Shown: positions 53,532 through 62,295 of the stretch, one piece after another
Layout of the letters: the number at the start of each line of letters is the position of its first letter
Position numbering within the stretch: the stretch's first letter is position 1
Assembly: GCF_001426885.1 (NCBI RefSeq)
Contig: NZ_LMFP01000028.1
Span: 73,667-137,666 of the forward strand
DNA from: Pelomonas sp. Root1444
GTDB lineage: Bacteria > Pseudomonadota > Gammaproteobacteria > Burkholderiales > Burkholderiaceae_C
DNA length: 64,000 bases
Direction of reading: 5' to 3'
Notes under the pieces: model-generated
Seen by the model: only the letters and a program-made list of their open reading frames with translations
What the model was told of the DNA's origin: nothing
Databases searched by the model: none
Translations under genes and position numbers: made by a program

Positions 53532-55031
53532 TCAGAACGGGTAACGCGCAGGTTTGGTGCCCAGCGTCATCCATTGCCATTCGGTGAACTCGTCCCAGTT
53601 GGTGGTGCTGCCAAACCGCGAGCCGTTGCCCGACGCACCCATGCCGCCCATCGGAATGCCAGGCAGGTCGGAGATGGTCTGGTCGTTGATGTGCACCATG
53701 CCCGAGCGGATCGCGCGAGCGACGCGCAGGCCGCGATCGAGGGAAGCCGTATACACCGCACCGGACAGGCCGTAATCGGTGTCGTTGGCCAGTGCGATCG
53801 CATGCTCTTCGTCATCCGCGACGATCACCGGTGCGACCGGACCGAAGATCTCATGGTCGTAGGCCGGCATGCCGGGACGCACATTGGCCAGCACGGTGGG
53901 CCGGTAGTACGGACCTTCGAAGTTGCCACCGGCCAACAGAGACGCACCGGCCGACACCGTTTGCGTGACAAGTTCGTGCACGCGGGCGATCTGCTTGCGG
54001 TTGATGATCGGGCCGATCGCGACCTCTTGACGGAAGGGATCGCCAACGGGCAAACGGGCGGCACGTTGCGACAACGACTCGAGGTAGGCATCAACCACGC
54101 TGCGCACGACGATGTGGCGGCCCGAAGCCATGCAGATCTGGCCCTGGTGCAGGAACGAGCCCCACGCACCGGCGGAGGCTGCAGCATCGATGTCGGCGTC
54201 GTCGAGCACGATGAACGGGCTCTTGCCGCCCAGTTCCAGCGACACCTTCTTCAGATGCCGTCCCGCCAACTCACCGACTCGGCGACCCACGGCGGTAGAG
54301 CCGGTGAACGTGATCAGCCGCACGCCCGGTGCGGTGACCAGCGCCTCACCGACGTCCGCAGCGCCGTTGACCACTTGCAGCAAGCCTGCGGGCAGACCGG
54401 CCGCTTCGAAAACCCGGGCGAGCACGACGCCGCCGGTGATCGGTGTCTGCGGGTCGGGCTTCAGGATGACGGCATTGCCCAGTGCCAGAGCCGGCGCCAC
54501 CGAGCGCATGCCCAGCAGCAGCGGGAAGTTCCACGGCGTGATGACGCCCACCACACCGAGAGGCACCCGGCGGGCCAGGCTCATGCGGTCCGGATCGTGC
54601 GAGGGCAGCACGTGGCCCTGCGGCTCGATGAGCAGCGCCGCCGAGTGGTACAGCTCGCCGATGGTGCCGGCCATCTCGGTCTGCGCCTTGCCAGGCAAAC
54701 CACCGGTCTCGCGGATGATCCATTCCACCAAGGTGTCACGGTGTTCTTCCATCAACGCCGCCGCACGCCGCAGCAACGCCGCACGCTCGTCCGTGGAGGT
54801 CGCCGCCCATGCGCGCTGGGCCTGCTGTGCCACTGGCACGGCGGCCAGCACCGCAGCCGGACTGCTCGCGCCTACCGTGCCCAGCAACGTGCCGGTCGCG
54901 GGCTCCGCGACTTCTATGCGTCCGTTGCTGGCGTCATGCCAGGCACCGTCAAACGTCTTGTCCGTCCACGTCGAGGCCGCCAACAATCCCGAGGCGTCGA
55001 GCTTTGCGAACGTGGGGTTGAGCTGATCCAT
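53532..55031 (-). CDS. Benzaldehyde/vanillin-type aldehyde dehydrogenase
   Basis: ATG 55031 gives 499 aa. Signatures: VSLELGGKSPFIVLDDADID (catalytic Glu), LHQGQICMASGRHIV (nucleophile Cys), and a C-terminus VHINDQTISDLPGIPMGGMG of the benzaldehyde dehydrogenase (XylC/Vdh) group. It should oxidise the aromatic aldehyde released by the carotenoid-oxygenase-family enzyme. Its first 28 codons overlap the end of the upstream GntR gene by 83 bases. Confidence 0.9.
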   Translation of the reverse strand: MDQLNPTFAKLDASGLLAASTWTDKTFDGAWHDASNGRIEVAEPATGTLLGTVGASSPAAVLAAVPVAQQAQRAWAATSTDERAALLRRAAALMEEHRDTLVEWIIRETGGLPGKAQTEMAGTIGELYHSAALLIEPQGHVLPSHDPDRMSLARRVPLGVVGVITPWNFPLLLGMRSVAPALALGNAVILKPDPQTPITGGVVLARVFEAAGLPAGLLQVVNGAADVGEALVTAPGVRLITFTGSTAVGRRVGELAGRHLKKVSLELGGKSPFIVLDDADIDAAASAGAWGSFLHQGQICMASGRHIVVRSVVDAYLESLSQRAARLPVGDPFRQEVAIGPIINRKQIARVHELVTQTVSAGASLLAGGNFEGPYYRPTVLANVRPGMPAYDHEIFGPVAPVIVADDEEHAIALANDTDYGLSGAVYTASLDRGLRVARAIRSGMVHINDQTISDLPGIPMGGMGASGNGSRFGSTTNWDEFTEWQWMTLGTKPARYPF

Positions 55032-56568
55032 GGGATTTATCCTTTGCTTCGTGAGAAAAAATCGCACCAGCCGGAGCGGCGGGCTGCGAAGGAAACGCCG
55101 AACCGATCAGATCGCGACAACGTTTCATGACATCAAGCTTTTGAGACTGGAGGCGGGCAGCCTCGGCCCTCTCGCCATCGGCAATCGCGTCAAGCACCGC
55201 TTGGGTCGCGGCGACATACAGGTCGACCGCCCAATAGGGCAGCATGAGTTGCTCACCCATGTCCCAGGATAGGAAGGCCTTGACACCATCCAGGCAGGCG
55301 ACAAGCAAGTCATTGCCTGCCAGGCAGCCCTGCAGGCGCTCGATGGGCTGCAGCGCCGAAACACTTTGTTGACCGCTGAGCAGGTGCTGCAGATGCTCCT
55401 CCACCACGCGCACCGCCGCGGCATCACCGCGCCGAACGGCCTTGCCCGCACCCAGCACGGCCACTTCGATGGAGAGCTGGCGGAAGGCCGATTCGACGTC
55501 GGCCTTTGGCACCCGCTGCGACACGAGGAAGATGCACAACAACCTGCTGATCGAGGCCGTGCCGGGCCGGCGCGTCACGAGGCCATGTCCGCGCCCAGGA
55601 AGCGTCACGGCGGTGCCGGCGTCTTCCATCATCCGGATGGCCTGGCGGATCACGCTGCGGTCGACTCCGAACCGTTCGCACAGGTCAAGCTCGTTGCCAA
55701 TGGGCACTCCACGAGCCCAGTCCCGAGAATCAACGCTGTCCATCAACCCACGCATGACACTCAATGCGGGCATGCGCGGGTGACGCGCCAGATCATCCGG
55801 GGGAAGTGGCATGTCGACGGGACGGTCACCCTGTTGCCGCCTCAAGGCCTGCAGGTTGTGCCGCTCGACAGCGCGAAAGAGCCGTTCGGCCCGGCGAACC
55901 GCTTCGAGCGCACGTCCTTGCCGAAGGTCGGCAATCACCGCACGCAGCAATGGCTCAAACCAGGCGCTCGGCCGGCAGTTCATCACCGGAGGCAGCATGG
56001 GCCCGAGCAGCTCGGCAAATCGCGTCAACACGGTGTTGCCAGCGCAGGCCATCAGGCGTTGAGCAAAGCGTCGGAGCGCCGCGACCGCGCTCTCTCCGGG
56101 CGCCACATCCAGCACCGGCAGCGACATGTCACTGCACTCGGTCAGTTGGCGCATGGCAGCCACGTGCAGCGCACACCATGTGTCCAGCAGGTCTGACCAA
56201 GGCAACGCAGCGATATGCGAGAAGCCTTGCAGCATGCGGGTCACGTGCAGTGCCGTGGGTCCCCGCAGTTCCAGCCCGCCTTGGGCGCCTCGGCGCATGA
56301 CGGCAGTCTCCCTGACCTCCAGGACTCGCACCGTCTCACGCATCACGTCGCGCCCGACACCGTAAAAGGCCGCCAATTCGGCTTCGGTGCCATAGAGCCG
56401 GCCGTGGGGCCAGCCCTCTCGAATGAAGCGTTCTTCAAGTTCATGCGCCACCGTCAACGGCAGCTTCGTGCGGACCGCTTCGTCCCCCACCACGCTGGCG
56501 TAGAGAACGGACAGGCCTTCGCGTTCTTCGTCGGTCGAGACTGGCGGACTGTGGGGGGTCTTGGACAT
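54949..56568 (-). CDS. Regulator with two tandem GntR-like winged-HTH/FCD units
   Basis: ATG 56568 gives 539 aa, twice the length of a normal GntR-FadR regulator. The first winged HTH is at ~40-105 (LYGTEAELAAFYGVGRDVMR, ETAVMRRGAQGGLELR) with a helical FCD-like part to ~260. The second HTH is at ~272-337 (GNELDLCERFGVDRSVIRQA, GTAVTLPGRGHGLVTRR) with another helical part. One chain would therefore act like a built-in dimer. It overlaps the ALDH gene by 83 bases. It probably regulates cluster B. Confidence 0.8.
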   Translation of the reverse strand: MSKTPHSPPVSTDEEREGLSVLYASVVGDEAVRTKLPLTVAHELEERFIREGWPHGRLYGTEAELAAFYGVGRDVMRETVRVLEVRETAVMRRGAQGGLELRGPTALHVTRMLQGFSHIAALPWSDLLDTWCALHVAAMRQLTECSDMSLPVLDVAPGESAVAALRRFAQRLMACAGNTVLTRFAELLGPMLPPVMNCRPSAWFEPLLRAVIADLRQGRALEAVRRAERLFRAVERHNLQALRRQQGDRPVDMPLPPDDLARHPRMPALSVMRGLMDSVDSRDWARGVPIGNELDLCERFGVDRSVIRQAIRMMEDAGTAVTLPGRGHGLVTRRPGTASISRLLCIFLVSQRVPKADVESAFRQLSIEVAVLGAGKAVRRGDAAAVRVVEEHLQHLLSGQQSVSALQPIERLQGCLAGNDLLVACLDGVKAFLSWDMGEQLMLPYWAVDLYVAATQAVLDAIADGERAEAARLQSQKLDVMKRCRDLIGSAFPSQPAAPAGAIFSHEAKDKSHGSAQPHVRKARRLGIVGGLDVDGQDV

Positions 56569-56595
56569 GTGAGATTCCAATGACAAGGGAACCGA

Positions 56596-57876
56596 TCAGG
56601 ACAAGACTTTCGGCGCAACAAACGGCCCCTGGCCGGTACGCAGTGGGTCCAGAGCTTCAGCCTCGTGAACGACCTTGAACGCCTTTGGGCTCAGCGTGGC
56701 CATCAAACCTGCAGCCAGCACGGCGGCGGCGACCGCACCCATCATCGGAGCGTTGTAGGAACCCGAGGCATCGAAAGCCAAGCCGATCAGCCATGGTCCG
56801 CACCCGATCGCCGTCATGCTGCAAGCAAACGCCAATCCGAGGATCTCGGCCGACGCGCGCTGACCGAAAAACCGTGTGACGAGATAGGGCAGGAGCAACA
56901 CCACCACGCTCATCGTCATGCCCATGAAGGCCGAGGCCGTCACCAGCATCGGCAGGCCGTCGGCCACCCCCATCAAGAGGAGTGCAGCAGCAGGCAAGAG
57001 GTACATGCCGGCCGTCGCCCACCGAGAGCGAAGGCGGTCGAGCATCGCGCCCACGACGAACGAACCCACCAGTCCTGCAACCGCCTGAGCCGACAGCAAC
57101 AACGCCGACACGTCAATGCTGACTCCGCGGGTACGCTGCCAGGACACGAGGTGAGCCTGTGCCCCAATCAACGCACCGGCGACGAGGCATTCAGCTACGG
57201 TCAATGTCCAGAAGGTTCGCGAACGAAACGCTTGCCGCGCGGTCCAGCCAGCGCTGCCTGCCATGGGACCGCCTACGGCTTCTTGGGGCTGCGCAGCTGC
57301 CGGTCGCGTGCGAACCAACGCCAGCACGGCCGCCCCCGCGATCAACAACACGGCCAACGCAAGCAACCGGTAGGACTGGCGCCAGCCATATTCCTGTACG
57401 AGCCAGCGAACCAAGGGGGCGAAGCCGGCCTGCGCCAGCATCGGCGACATCGCGAGCACGAGACCCATCACGATGCCGCGCCGCCGGTCGAACCAGGAGG
57501 ACACGACCTTGATGTGTGCCAGCGGGCCTCCCAGAGCAGCGCCCATGCCGATCAGCACACCCGCGCCTATGAACACCAGCCCCGGGGCTTCGATGGTGGA
57601 GAGCAGGAACAAGCCGAAGGCGAGGCTCAGCGTGCCGGCGAGCAACGGCCAGCGCACGTCGACCCGGTCGATGAAGCGGCCGGCGATGGGGTTGCAAATC
57701 GCTCCGGTCACCGAGGCCACCAGGACGATCTGCGGAAATACCGACAGCCCCCATCCCATCGAAGCGGAGACCGACTCGAGGAACACGGGGAACGACCCCA
57801 TGAACACCGCCGACATCCCCAGCGCCATGCAAACGCCACTGCCCAGTGCGGCGAGCATGCGGGTCGAATTCCTCAT
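56596..57876 (-). CDS. MFS transporter (oxalate/formate antiporter-like)
   Basis: ATG 57876 after GGAGACA gives 426 aa with 12 predicted TM helices. Features: AGRFIDRVDVRWPLLAG (motif A-like loop), GPLAHIKVVSSWFDRRRGIVMG (typical of the OFA/monocarboxylate branch) and a central loop at ~200-225. It is likely the inner-membrane importer of the substrate taken up by the TonB receptor, or of a breakdown product. Confidence 0.88.
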   Translation of the reverse strand: MRNSTRMLAALGSGVCMALGMSAVFMGSFPVFLESVSASMGWGLSVFPQIVLVASVTGAICNPIAGRFIDRVDVRWPLLAGTLSLAFGLFLLSTIEAPGLVFIGAGVLIGMGAALGGPLAHIKVVSSWFDRRRGIVMGLVLAMSPMLAQAGFAPLVRWLVQEYGWRQSYRLLALAVLLIAGAAVLALVRTRPAAAQPQEAVGGPMAGSAGWTARQAFRSRTFWTLTVAECLVAGALIGAQAHLVSWQRTRGVSIDVSALLLSAQAVAGLVGSFVVGAMLDRLRSRWATAGMYLLPAAALLLMGVADGLPMLVTASAFMGMTMSVVVLLLPYLVTRFFGQRASAEILGLAFACSMTAIGCGPWLIGLAFDASGSYNAPMMGAVAAAVLAAGLMATLSPKAFKVVHEAEALDPLRTGQGPFVAPKVLS

Positions 57877-57923
57877 CTTTGTCTCCTGCTCGGCGCCGCT
57901 CCAGCAGTGCGGCGCCTTTGGCT

Positions 57924-58355
57924 TCAGCGCGTTTCCTTGAGGGCGCCGTCCCAGTGCTCGGCCAACTTGCCGTCCTCCACGCGCCACATATCAAACCAGT
58001 ACGAGTTGTAGGTGCGTGAAGGATCTTGCGGGTCCGGCAACTCACGCACGAGCATCATCACCACCTTGTCACCTTCGGCGATCAGCACGGGCGGCGCGGA
58101 TGCCGGGCGCATGTTCTGGCGCGCACGTGCCGCCTCCGGCGTTCGCGTGAAAGCGATGATCGAATCGACACCCGAGGCGATGTTCGGGTTGTGCTGGATA
58201 TAGCTCTCGGTCAAGAGCGGGCGTACCTGCTCTGCCGTGTCGGGGTTCACCAGCAGAGACATCATCTTGAGCACCAGCTCTTTGTTGGCCTGCTGCTGCG
58301 TGCCTGCGGTGCTGGACGCATCTGCCAGATGGAAGGGATGGTCAGGGGTAGTCAT
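57924..58355 (-). CDS. SnoaL/NTF2-like protein, 143 aa
   Basis: ATG 58355 with GGAG upstream. Sequence features of a SnoaL-like domain: a long first helix (QANKELVLKMMSLLV), the segment LLTESYIQHNPNIASGVDS and the terminal strands WFDMWRVEDGKLAEHWDGAL. Its close spacing (4 bases) to the carotenoid-oxygenase-family gene suggests a dedicated partner, perhaps handling the aldehyde products. Confidence 0.8.
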   Translation of the reverse strand: MTTPDHPFHLADASSTAGTQQQANKELVLKMMSLLVNPDTAEQVRPLLTESYIQHNPNIASGVDSIIAFTRTPEAARARQNMRPASAPPVLIAEGDKVVMMLVRELPDPQDPSRTYNSYWFDMWRVEDGKLAEHWDGALKETR

Positions 58356-58359
58356 CAAC

Positions 58360-59841
58360 TTATCTCCAGGCCGGAATGAGCGAACCGTCAATCCAGTTCG
58401 AATGGATGCCCAGGCGCAGGCGCACGGGCAGCTTCACGCGAGCCACCGGTCCAGCGGCGAGCCGTCGGCTTTCCAGGATCACCAGCTCGTTCGACTTTTC
58501 CAGAGGCCGGTTCAAGACGACGATCAGGTAGCCATCGTCCTCATCGGCAGTGGCGCTGCGGGGAAAGTACACCGGGTCCTGCAACGTCGCGCCTTCACCG
58601 GCATACCAGTCCTCGCGGTGACCGGTGGCCAGATCGAAGTGCGTGAGCTGGTTGAAGAACACCGGCACCACGCGACCGTTGCGATCGGTGATGAGGCGCG
58701 AACGGTTCAGCGTCGGCGCGAACACGTGCCGGTACGACTGGCACAGCCGGCGCGGATCGATATGCGGACCTTCGCCATCGGCGACAGCGAGCACCTGGTG
58801 CTCGGTCAGTTCCTCCGAGGGCGCGTGGTAATCGATGCGCCACCGCATAGCGCGCGTCGTGACCTTCGACGGATCGCCCATGCGACCGTGCTTGTCCGGC
58901 ATCACCGCGGCAAAGCCGTTGCCATCGCACTCGTAAGCGTCGAAGACGATGCGCCCGTCCTCCTCGAAGGCGTTGATGGTGTGCCCCGTGAACGTGGGCG
59001 GCGCATGGAACCAACGCACTTGGTCGGCGCGGCCCTTGCGCGGGATCACGCCGATCACGGTGGGCAAGTCAGGGTCGTACACCCAGTGCTGGCCGCCGGC
59101 CTTCAGGCGCTCAAGGTCGGTGGTCAGCGGCATCAACGGGAAGAGCATGTAATGCTCGGTCAACGCACAGTCGTGGATCATCGCGGCGTACGGCGCCTCG
59201 AACCACGCCTCGTGGACCATCTCGCCGTCCGCGTCGAAGACGTAGTAGGCCAGGTCACGGGTCGTTTCACCGCGCGCCGCGTAACCAAAGCCATGCATTT
59301 CGCCGTTGGCCGGGTCCCACTTTGGATGGGCCGTGAACGTCTTGCTGGTGATCTTCCCGCCCGGGTTCCACACCCCTTTGGTTTCCAGGGTCACCGGGTC
59401 GATCTCGTAGGGCAGCCCGTCCTCCTTCGAGGCGAGCAGCCGGCCGGCGTGCATGTACACGGCGGTGTTGGCGGTGGTGCGGTCCTGGCCTGCAACGCTG
59501 GGGTCGTCGGAGAACGGGTCTCGGTAGTTGCCGAACAAGGAGCGACGGGCGGCTTGCTCCAGCAGATACCGCTGGGTGCGGACGTGGCGCGTCTTGAAAT
59601 CGACGCATCCGTCCTTGATGCGGAACGCCCGCACCGCACCATCACCGCCTGCGGCAACGGTCATCGGCCAAAGCGGCGCGACTTCAGGGGGATACATCGG
59701 GTCCGGCACGGCCTGAACGAAGAGGCCGTCGATATCGGTGGGCACCTCACCTTCGATCAGCTCGAGGTCGGCGACCTCAATGTCAAAGCGGCAAGGTCCA
59801 TCAATTCCTTCCGCCAATGCAGCGGGAAAGGGCTTGGTCAC
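58360..59841 (-). CDS. Stilbene-cleaving carotenoid-oxygenase-family dioxygenase
   Basis: The start is taken as GTG 59841 because GGAGACA lies 4 bases upstream; an ATG 42 bases earlier is less likely. The protein has 493 aa. The four iron-binding His are H172 (TAHPKW), H223 (MIHDCA), H287 (GHTINAFEE) and H480 (GIHSNW). Y106 (FGNYRDPF) and K139 (ASKEDGLPYEID) match, at a constant offset, the Tyr and Lys that bind the 4'-hydroxyl in NOV1/lignostilbene dioxygenases; carotenoid cleavers lack this Lys. The enzyme should split the central C=C of a hydroxystilbene such as resveratrol into two aromatic aldehydes. Confidence 0.9.
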   Translation of the reverse strand: MTKPFPAALAEGIDGPCRFDIEVADLELIEGEVPTDIDGLFVQAVPDPMYPPEVAPLWPMTVAAGGDGAVRAFRIKDGCVDFKTRHVRTQRYLLEQAARRSLFGNYRDPFSDDPSVAGQDRTTANTAVYMHAGRLLASKEDGLPYEIDPVTLETKGVWNPGGKITSKTFTAHPKWDPANGEMHGFGYAARGETTRDLAYYVFDADGEMVHEAWFEAPYAAMIHDCALTEHYMLFPLMPLTTDLERLKAGGQHWVYDPDLPTVIGVIPRKGRADQVRWFHAPPTFTGHTINAFEEDGRIVFDAYECDGNGFAAVMPDKHGRMGDPSKVTTRAMRWRIDYHAPSEELTEHQVLAVADGEGPHIDPRRLCQSYRHVFAPTLNRSRLITDRNGRVVPVFFNQLTHFDLATGHREDWYAGEGATLQDPVYFPRSATADEDDGYLIVVLNRPLEKSNELVILESRRLAAGPVARVKLPVRLRLGIHSNWIDGSLIPAWR

Positions 59842-59977
59842 TACTGTCTCCTGTTGGTGCGTCCGGAGCCATTTCCGGGGCATGCCTGCACCTTACGTGG
59901 GTCAACCAGATCAAACCAGACGGCAGATTGACCCGGTCAGACCTTCATTGGTGGCGATGACCGAAATCAGCCTTGTC

Positions 59978-62122
59978 TCACCGAAAGGTCTTGTTCCAGA
60001 CCAGGCCGTAGGTGCGAGGGGCTCCGCCCCTCAGCCAGCCCGAGCTGTAGAAGTTCTTGACGTAGACGTTGTGGATGTTCTTCACGTAACCGTTGAGCGA
60101 CCAGTCGCCCTGGGAGGGGCGCCACGTCAGGTTGAAGTCGCCCGTCCAGAAGCTGTCCTGCATCGAGAGCGGTTGCTCGTTGGGCGACACGTAGTACTTG
60201 GTCACATAACGACCATCAAGGCGCGCCACGAGCTTGCCACTGTCGAAAGACTGGGTGCGCTGGTAGTACGCACCGATCGTCCAGGTCGGCGAGTGCGGCA
60301 GGGTGCTGCCGTTGAGATCGACGCTGACGTTCTGGCCGTCGGGGTGGATCACGATCGTGCTGCGAAAGCGCGAGTTGATGTAGCCCACGCGAGCGCCCAG
60401 CGCATCGGCTTCAGCAGGCCGCCATTGCGCCTCGATCTCGGCGCCCATGTTGCGCGCCTTGGGCGCGTTGGAGAACGCGAGCACCGGGCCGAGCGTCGGA
60501 TCGACGTAGAAGTCTTGCACCTGATAGTCGCGGTAGTCGTAGTAGTACACCGCGGTGTTCAAGCGCCAACGATCATCCGCACTTTGGGTCTTCCATCCCA
60601 GTTCGTAGGAGCGCAGCGATTCCGGCCGGATGCCCGGGTAGTCCGGCGGCATCGTGCTCCAGGCGCCGGGGCGATAGCCCGTGGAAATGGTGGCATAGCC
60701 CATGGTCTTGGGGCCGAAGTCTTGCTCGAGACCGATCTTCCAGTCCGCGCGGTGCCAGGTGCCCGACGAGTCGCCCGGCGTAGCCGGGAAACGGTCCGTG
60801 GTCTGCCACTTGTCATCGATCGTGTAGCGCAGTCCCGCGACGGCGCGAGTGGTGCTGGTCAGCGAATAGGTGGCGTTGCCAAAGACTGCTTTCGAGCGGG
60901 CACCCGAATTCTGGTGGATCGTCCCGCCAGCCAACGGACCGGTCAGCGGCCGCTGGATGATGCGCATGTCGTTGTCGTAGTAGTACAGACCGACAAGCGT
61001 CTTCATGTGCTCGACGGGTTGCGACGCCAAGCGAACTTCCAGTGTGTTCTGCCTCAGCGAGTGGGGATCTTCCCCGTCGTCGTCGACGAGCCATGAACCC
61101 GTGGGAATGAACTGGTGGTTATGGCCTCCACTCGTCGCGGTGAGCACCGACAGCTTGCCGAGGCTGGTTTTCGCGTCGAGCTGTGCCCAGTACTTGGTGC
61201 CGATGTAACGCTCGGACGGCCCTGTGATCGGGTTCGCCGTTTTCCACGGGTCTTTCACCGAGTTGCCGGCGAAGGCGGGAACGTAGCCAGCACCGGCGCC
61301 ACCGAGATCCACGTACTCAAAGCCAAACAGAGCCGAGGCGTCCTCACTGAGCTCGAACAACAGCTTGGCGCGAAGCGATTTCTGGTCGGCGTCGCTGGTG
61401 CCGTTGTTGTAGTACGGGTCGTGCTTGAGCACGCTGCCGGCGACACGAATGGCCACGTTGTCCGTCAACTCGCGGTTCAACATGCCCTCCACGCGACGGG
61501 TGCCATAGGACCCGAGCTCAAGCGCCAGTGCACCTTCGTTGTGGAACCCTGGATCATTGCTGATGATGTTCACCACGCCCCCGGGGCCGGAGCGGCCATA
61601 GAACGTGGACTGGGGGCCGCGCAGCACTTCCACCCGGGCCAGGTCGTACATGACCTGCGTACCCTCGGGCCGGGCGTTGTAAGTCCCATCCACGTTGATA
61701 GCGACCGCGCCATCCCCCACGCCAGGCGACAGGTCGGTGCCCAGGCCACGCACGGCTACCAGATAGCCACGCGGCTGAGTCTGCACCACCACGCCGGGTG
61801 TGCCCTGAATCACTGTGTCGAGGCGGTTCAACCCTTGCTCTCGGATCTCCTTGCCGCTCACCACGGCCGTGGAGATCGAGGTCTTCTGCAGGTTCTGGCT
61901 CACCCGCTGAGCCGTGACCACGACCGTCTCGAGCTTCGCACTGGAAGCGGCCTCGTCAGTCGAAGGAGCCGGGGCATCAGCCGCAGGGGCAGAGGCGGCC
62001 GGAGCGACAGGTGCGGCGACCTCCTGTGCATAGGCAGGCGCGCAGCAGGCGCCCGTCAACAGAAGCATCGGCCAACCGTTGCGGGCGGCACGGCGACTCA
62101 CCTTGGCATATCGCTTTTTCAT
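59978..62122 (-). CDS. TonB-dependent outer-membrane receptor
   Basis: The 714-aa protein has a signal peptide (1-32), a Pro/Ala-rich linker, a TonB box-like LETVVVTAQR, a plug domain (TSISTAVVSGKEIREQGLNR, VEVLRGPQSTFYGRSGPGGV) and a barrel ending in YGLVWNKTFR. The plug matches the FyuA/Fiu-like aromatic-ligand group used by sphingomonads and burkholderias for plant phenolics. It is the first gene of cluster B, 136 bases upstream of the stilbene-cleaving enzyme, so it likely imports that substrate. It is preceded by a small leader ORF. Confidence 0.92.
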   Translation of the reverse strand: MKKRYAKVSRRAARNGWPMLLLTGACCAPAYAQEVAAPVAPAASAPAADAPAPSTDEAASSAKLETVVVTAQRVSQNLQKTSISTAVVSGKEIREQGLNRLDTVIQGTPGVVVQTQPRGYLVAVRGLGTDLSPGVGDGAVAINVDGTYNARPEGTQVMYDLARVEVLRGPQSTFYGRSGPGGVVNIISNDPGFHNEGALALELGSYGTRRVEGMLNRELTDNVAIRVAGSVLKHDPYYNNGTSDADQKSLRAKLLFELSEDASALFGFEYVDLGGAGAGYVPAFAGNSVKDPWKTANPITGPSERYIGTKYWAQLDAKTSLGKLSVLTATSGGHNHQFIPTGSWLVDDDGEDPHSLRQNTLEVRLASQPVEHMKTLVGLYYYDNDMRIIQRPLTGPLAGGTIHQNSGARSKAVFGNATYSLTSTTRAVAGLRYTIDDKWQTTDRFPATPGDSSGTWHRADWKIGLEQDFGPKTMGYATISTGYRPGAWSTMPPDYPGIRPESLRSYELGWKTQSADDRWRLNTAVYYYDYRDYQVQDFYVDPTLGPVLAFSNAPKARNMGAEIEAQWRPAEADALGARVGYINSRFRSTIVIHPDGQNVSVDLNGSTLPHSPTWTIGAYYQRTQSFDSGKLVARLDGRYVTKYYVSPNEQPLSMQDSFWTGDFNLTWRPSQGDWSLNGYVKNIHNVYVKNFYSSGWLRGGAPRTYGLVWNKTFR

Positions 62123-62240
62123 CGTTGTCTCCGTTTAGTAGTCAATACCACCCGTCGGCCGGCGACGCGCGCTGACCGGGCAGGACTTTGTTTTGAATGA
62201 AGGCGCCGAGTCGCTCGCATGACCGGCCCGGCCAGCAGCG

Positions 62241-62270
62241 GCTCGGACGATCAGGGGCCGCCGTCCGAGC
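62241..62270 (-). promoter_or_regulatory. Hairpin at the end of the leader ORF
   Basis: The arms GCTCGGACG (62241-62249) and CGTCCGAGC (62262-62270) pair perfectly over 9 bases with a 12-base loop. On the minus strand it covers the last codons and the stop of the leader ORF. No U-run follows, so it is not a standard terminator; it could act as an attenuation or mRNA-processing element. Confidence 0.5.
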
Positions 62271-62295
62271 TGCGGCAGTGGAAGTTCTGCGTCAT
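62251..62295 (-). CDS. Candidate 14-aa leader peptide
   Basis: ATG 62295 is preceded by GGAGACAACG, the same ten bases that precede the TonB receptor ATG at 62122. It encodes MTQNFHCRSSDGGP and stops inside the hairpin at 62241-62270. It lies 128 bases before the receptor gene. A real, translated leader controlling the receptor is inferred from the strong ribosome-binding site and the hairpin; a leftover from duplication of the start region is the alternative. Confidence 0.4.
   Translation of the reverse strand: MTQNFHCRSSDGGP

Noticed and set aside
53451-55130. A 559-codon plus-strand frame
   Set aside because: Antisense to the FMN reductase and aldehyde dehydrogenase genes.
62241-62270. 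Hairpin considered as a rho-independent terminator
   Set aside because: No run of T follows on either strand; it is reported as a possible regulatory hairpin instead.
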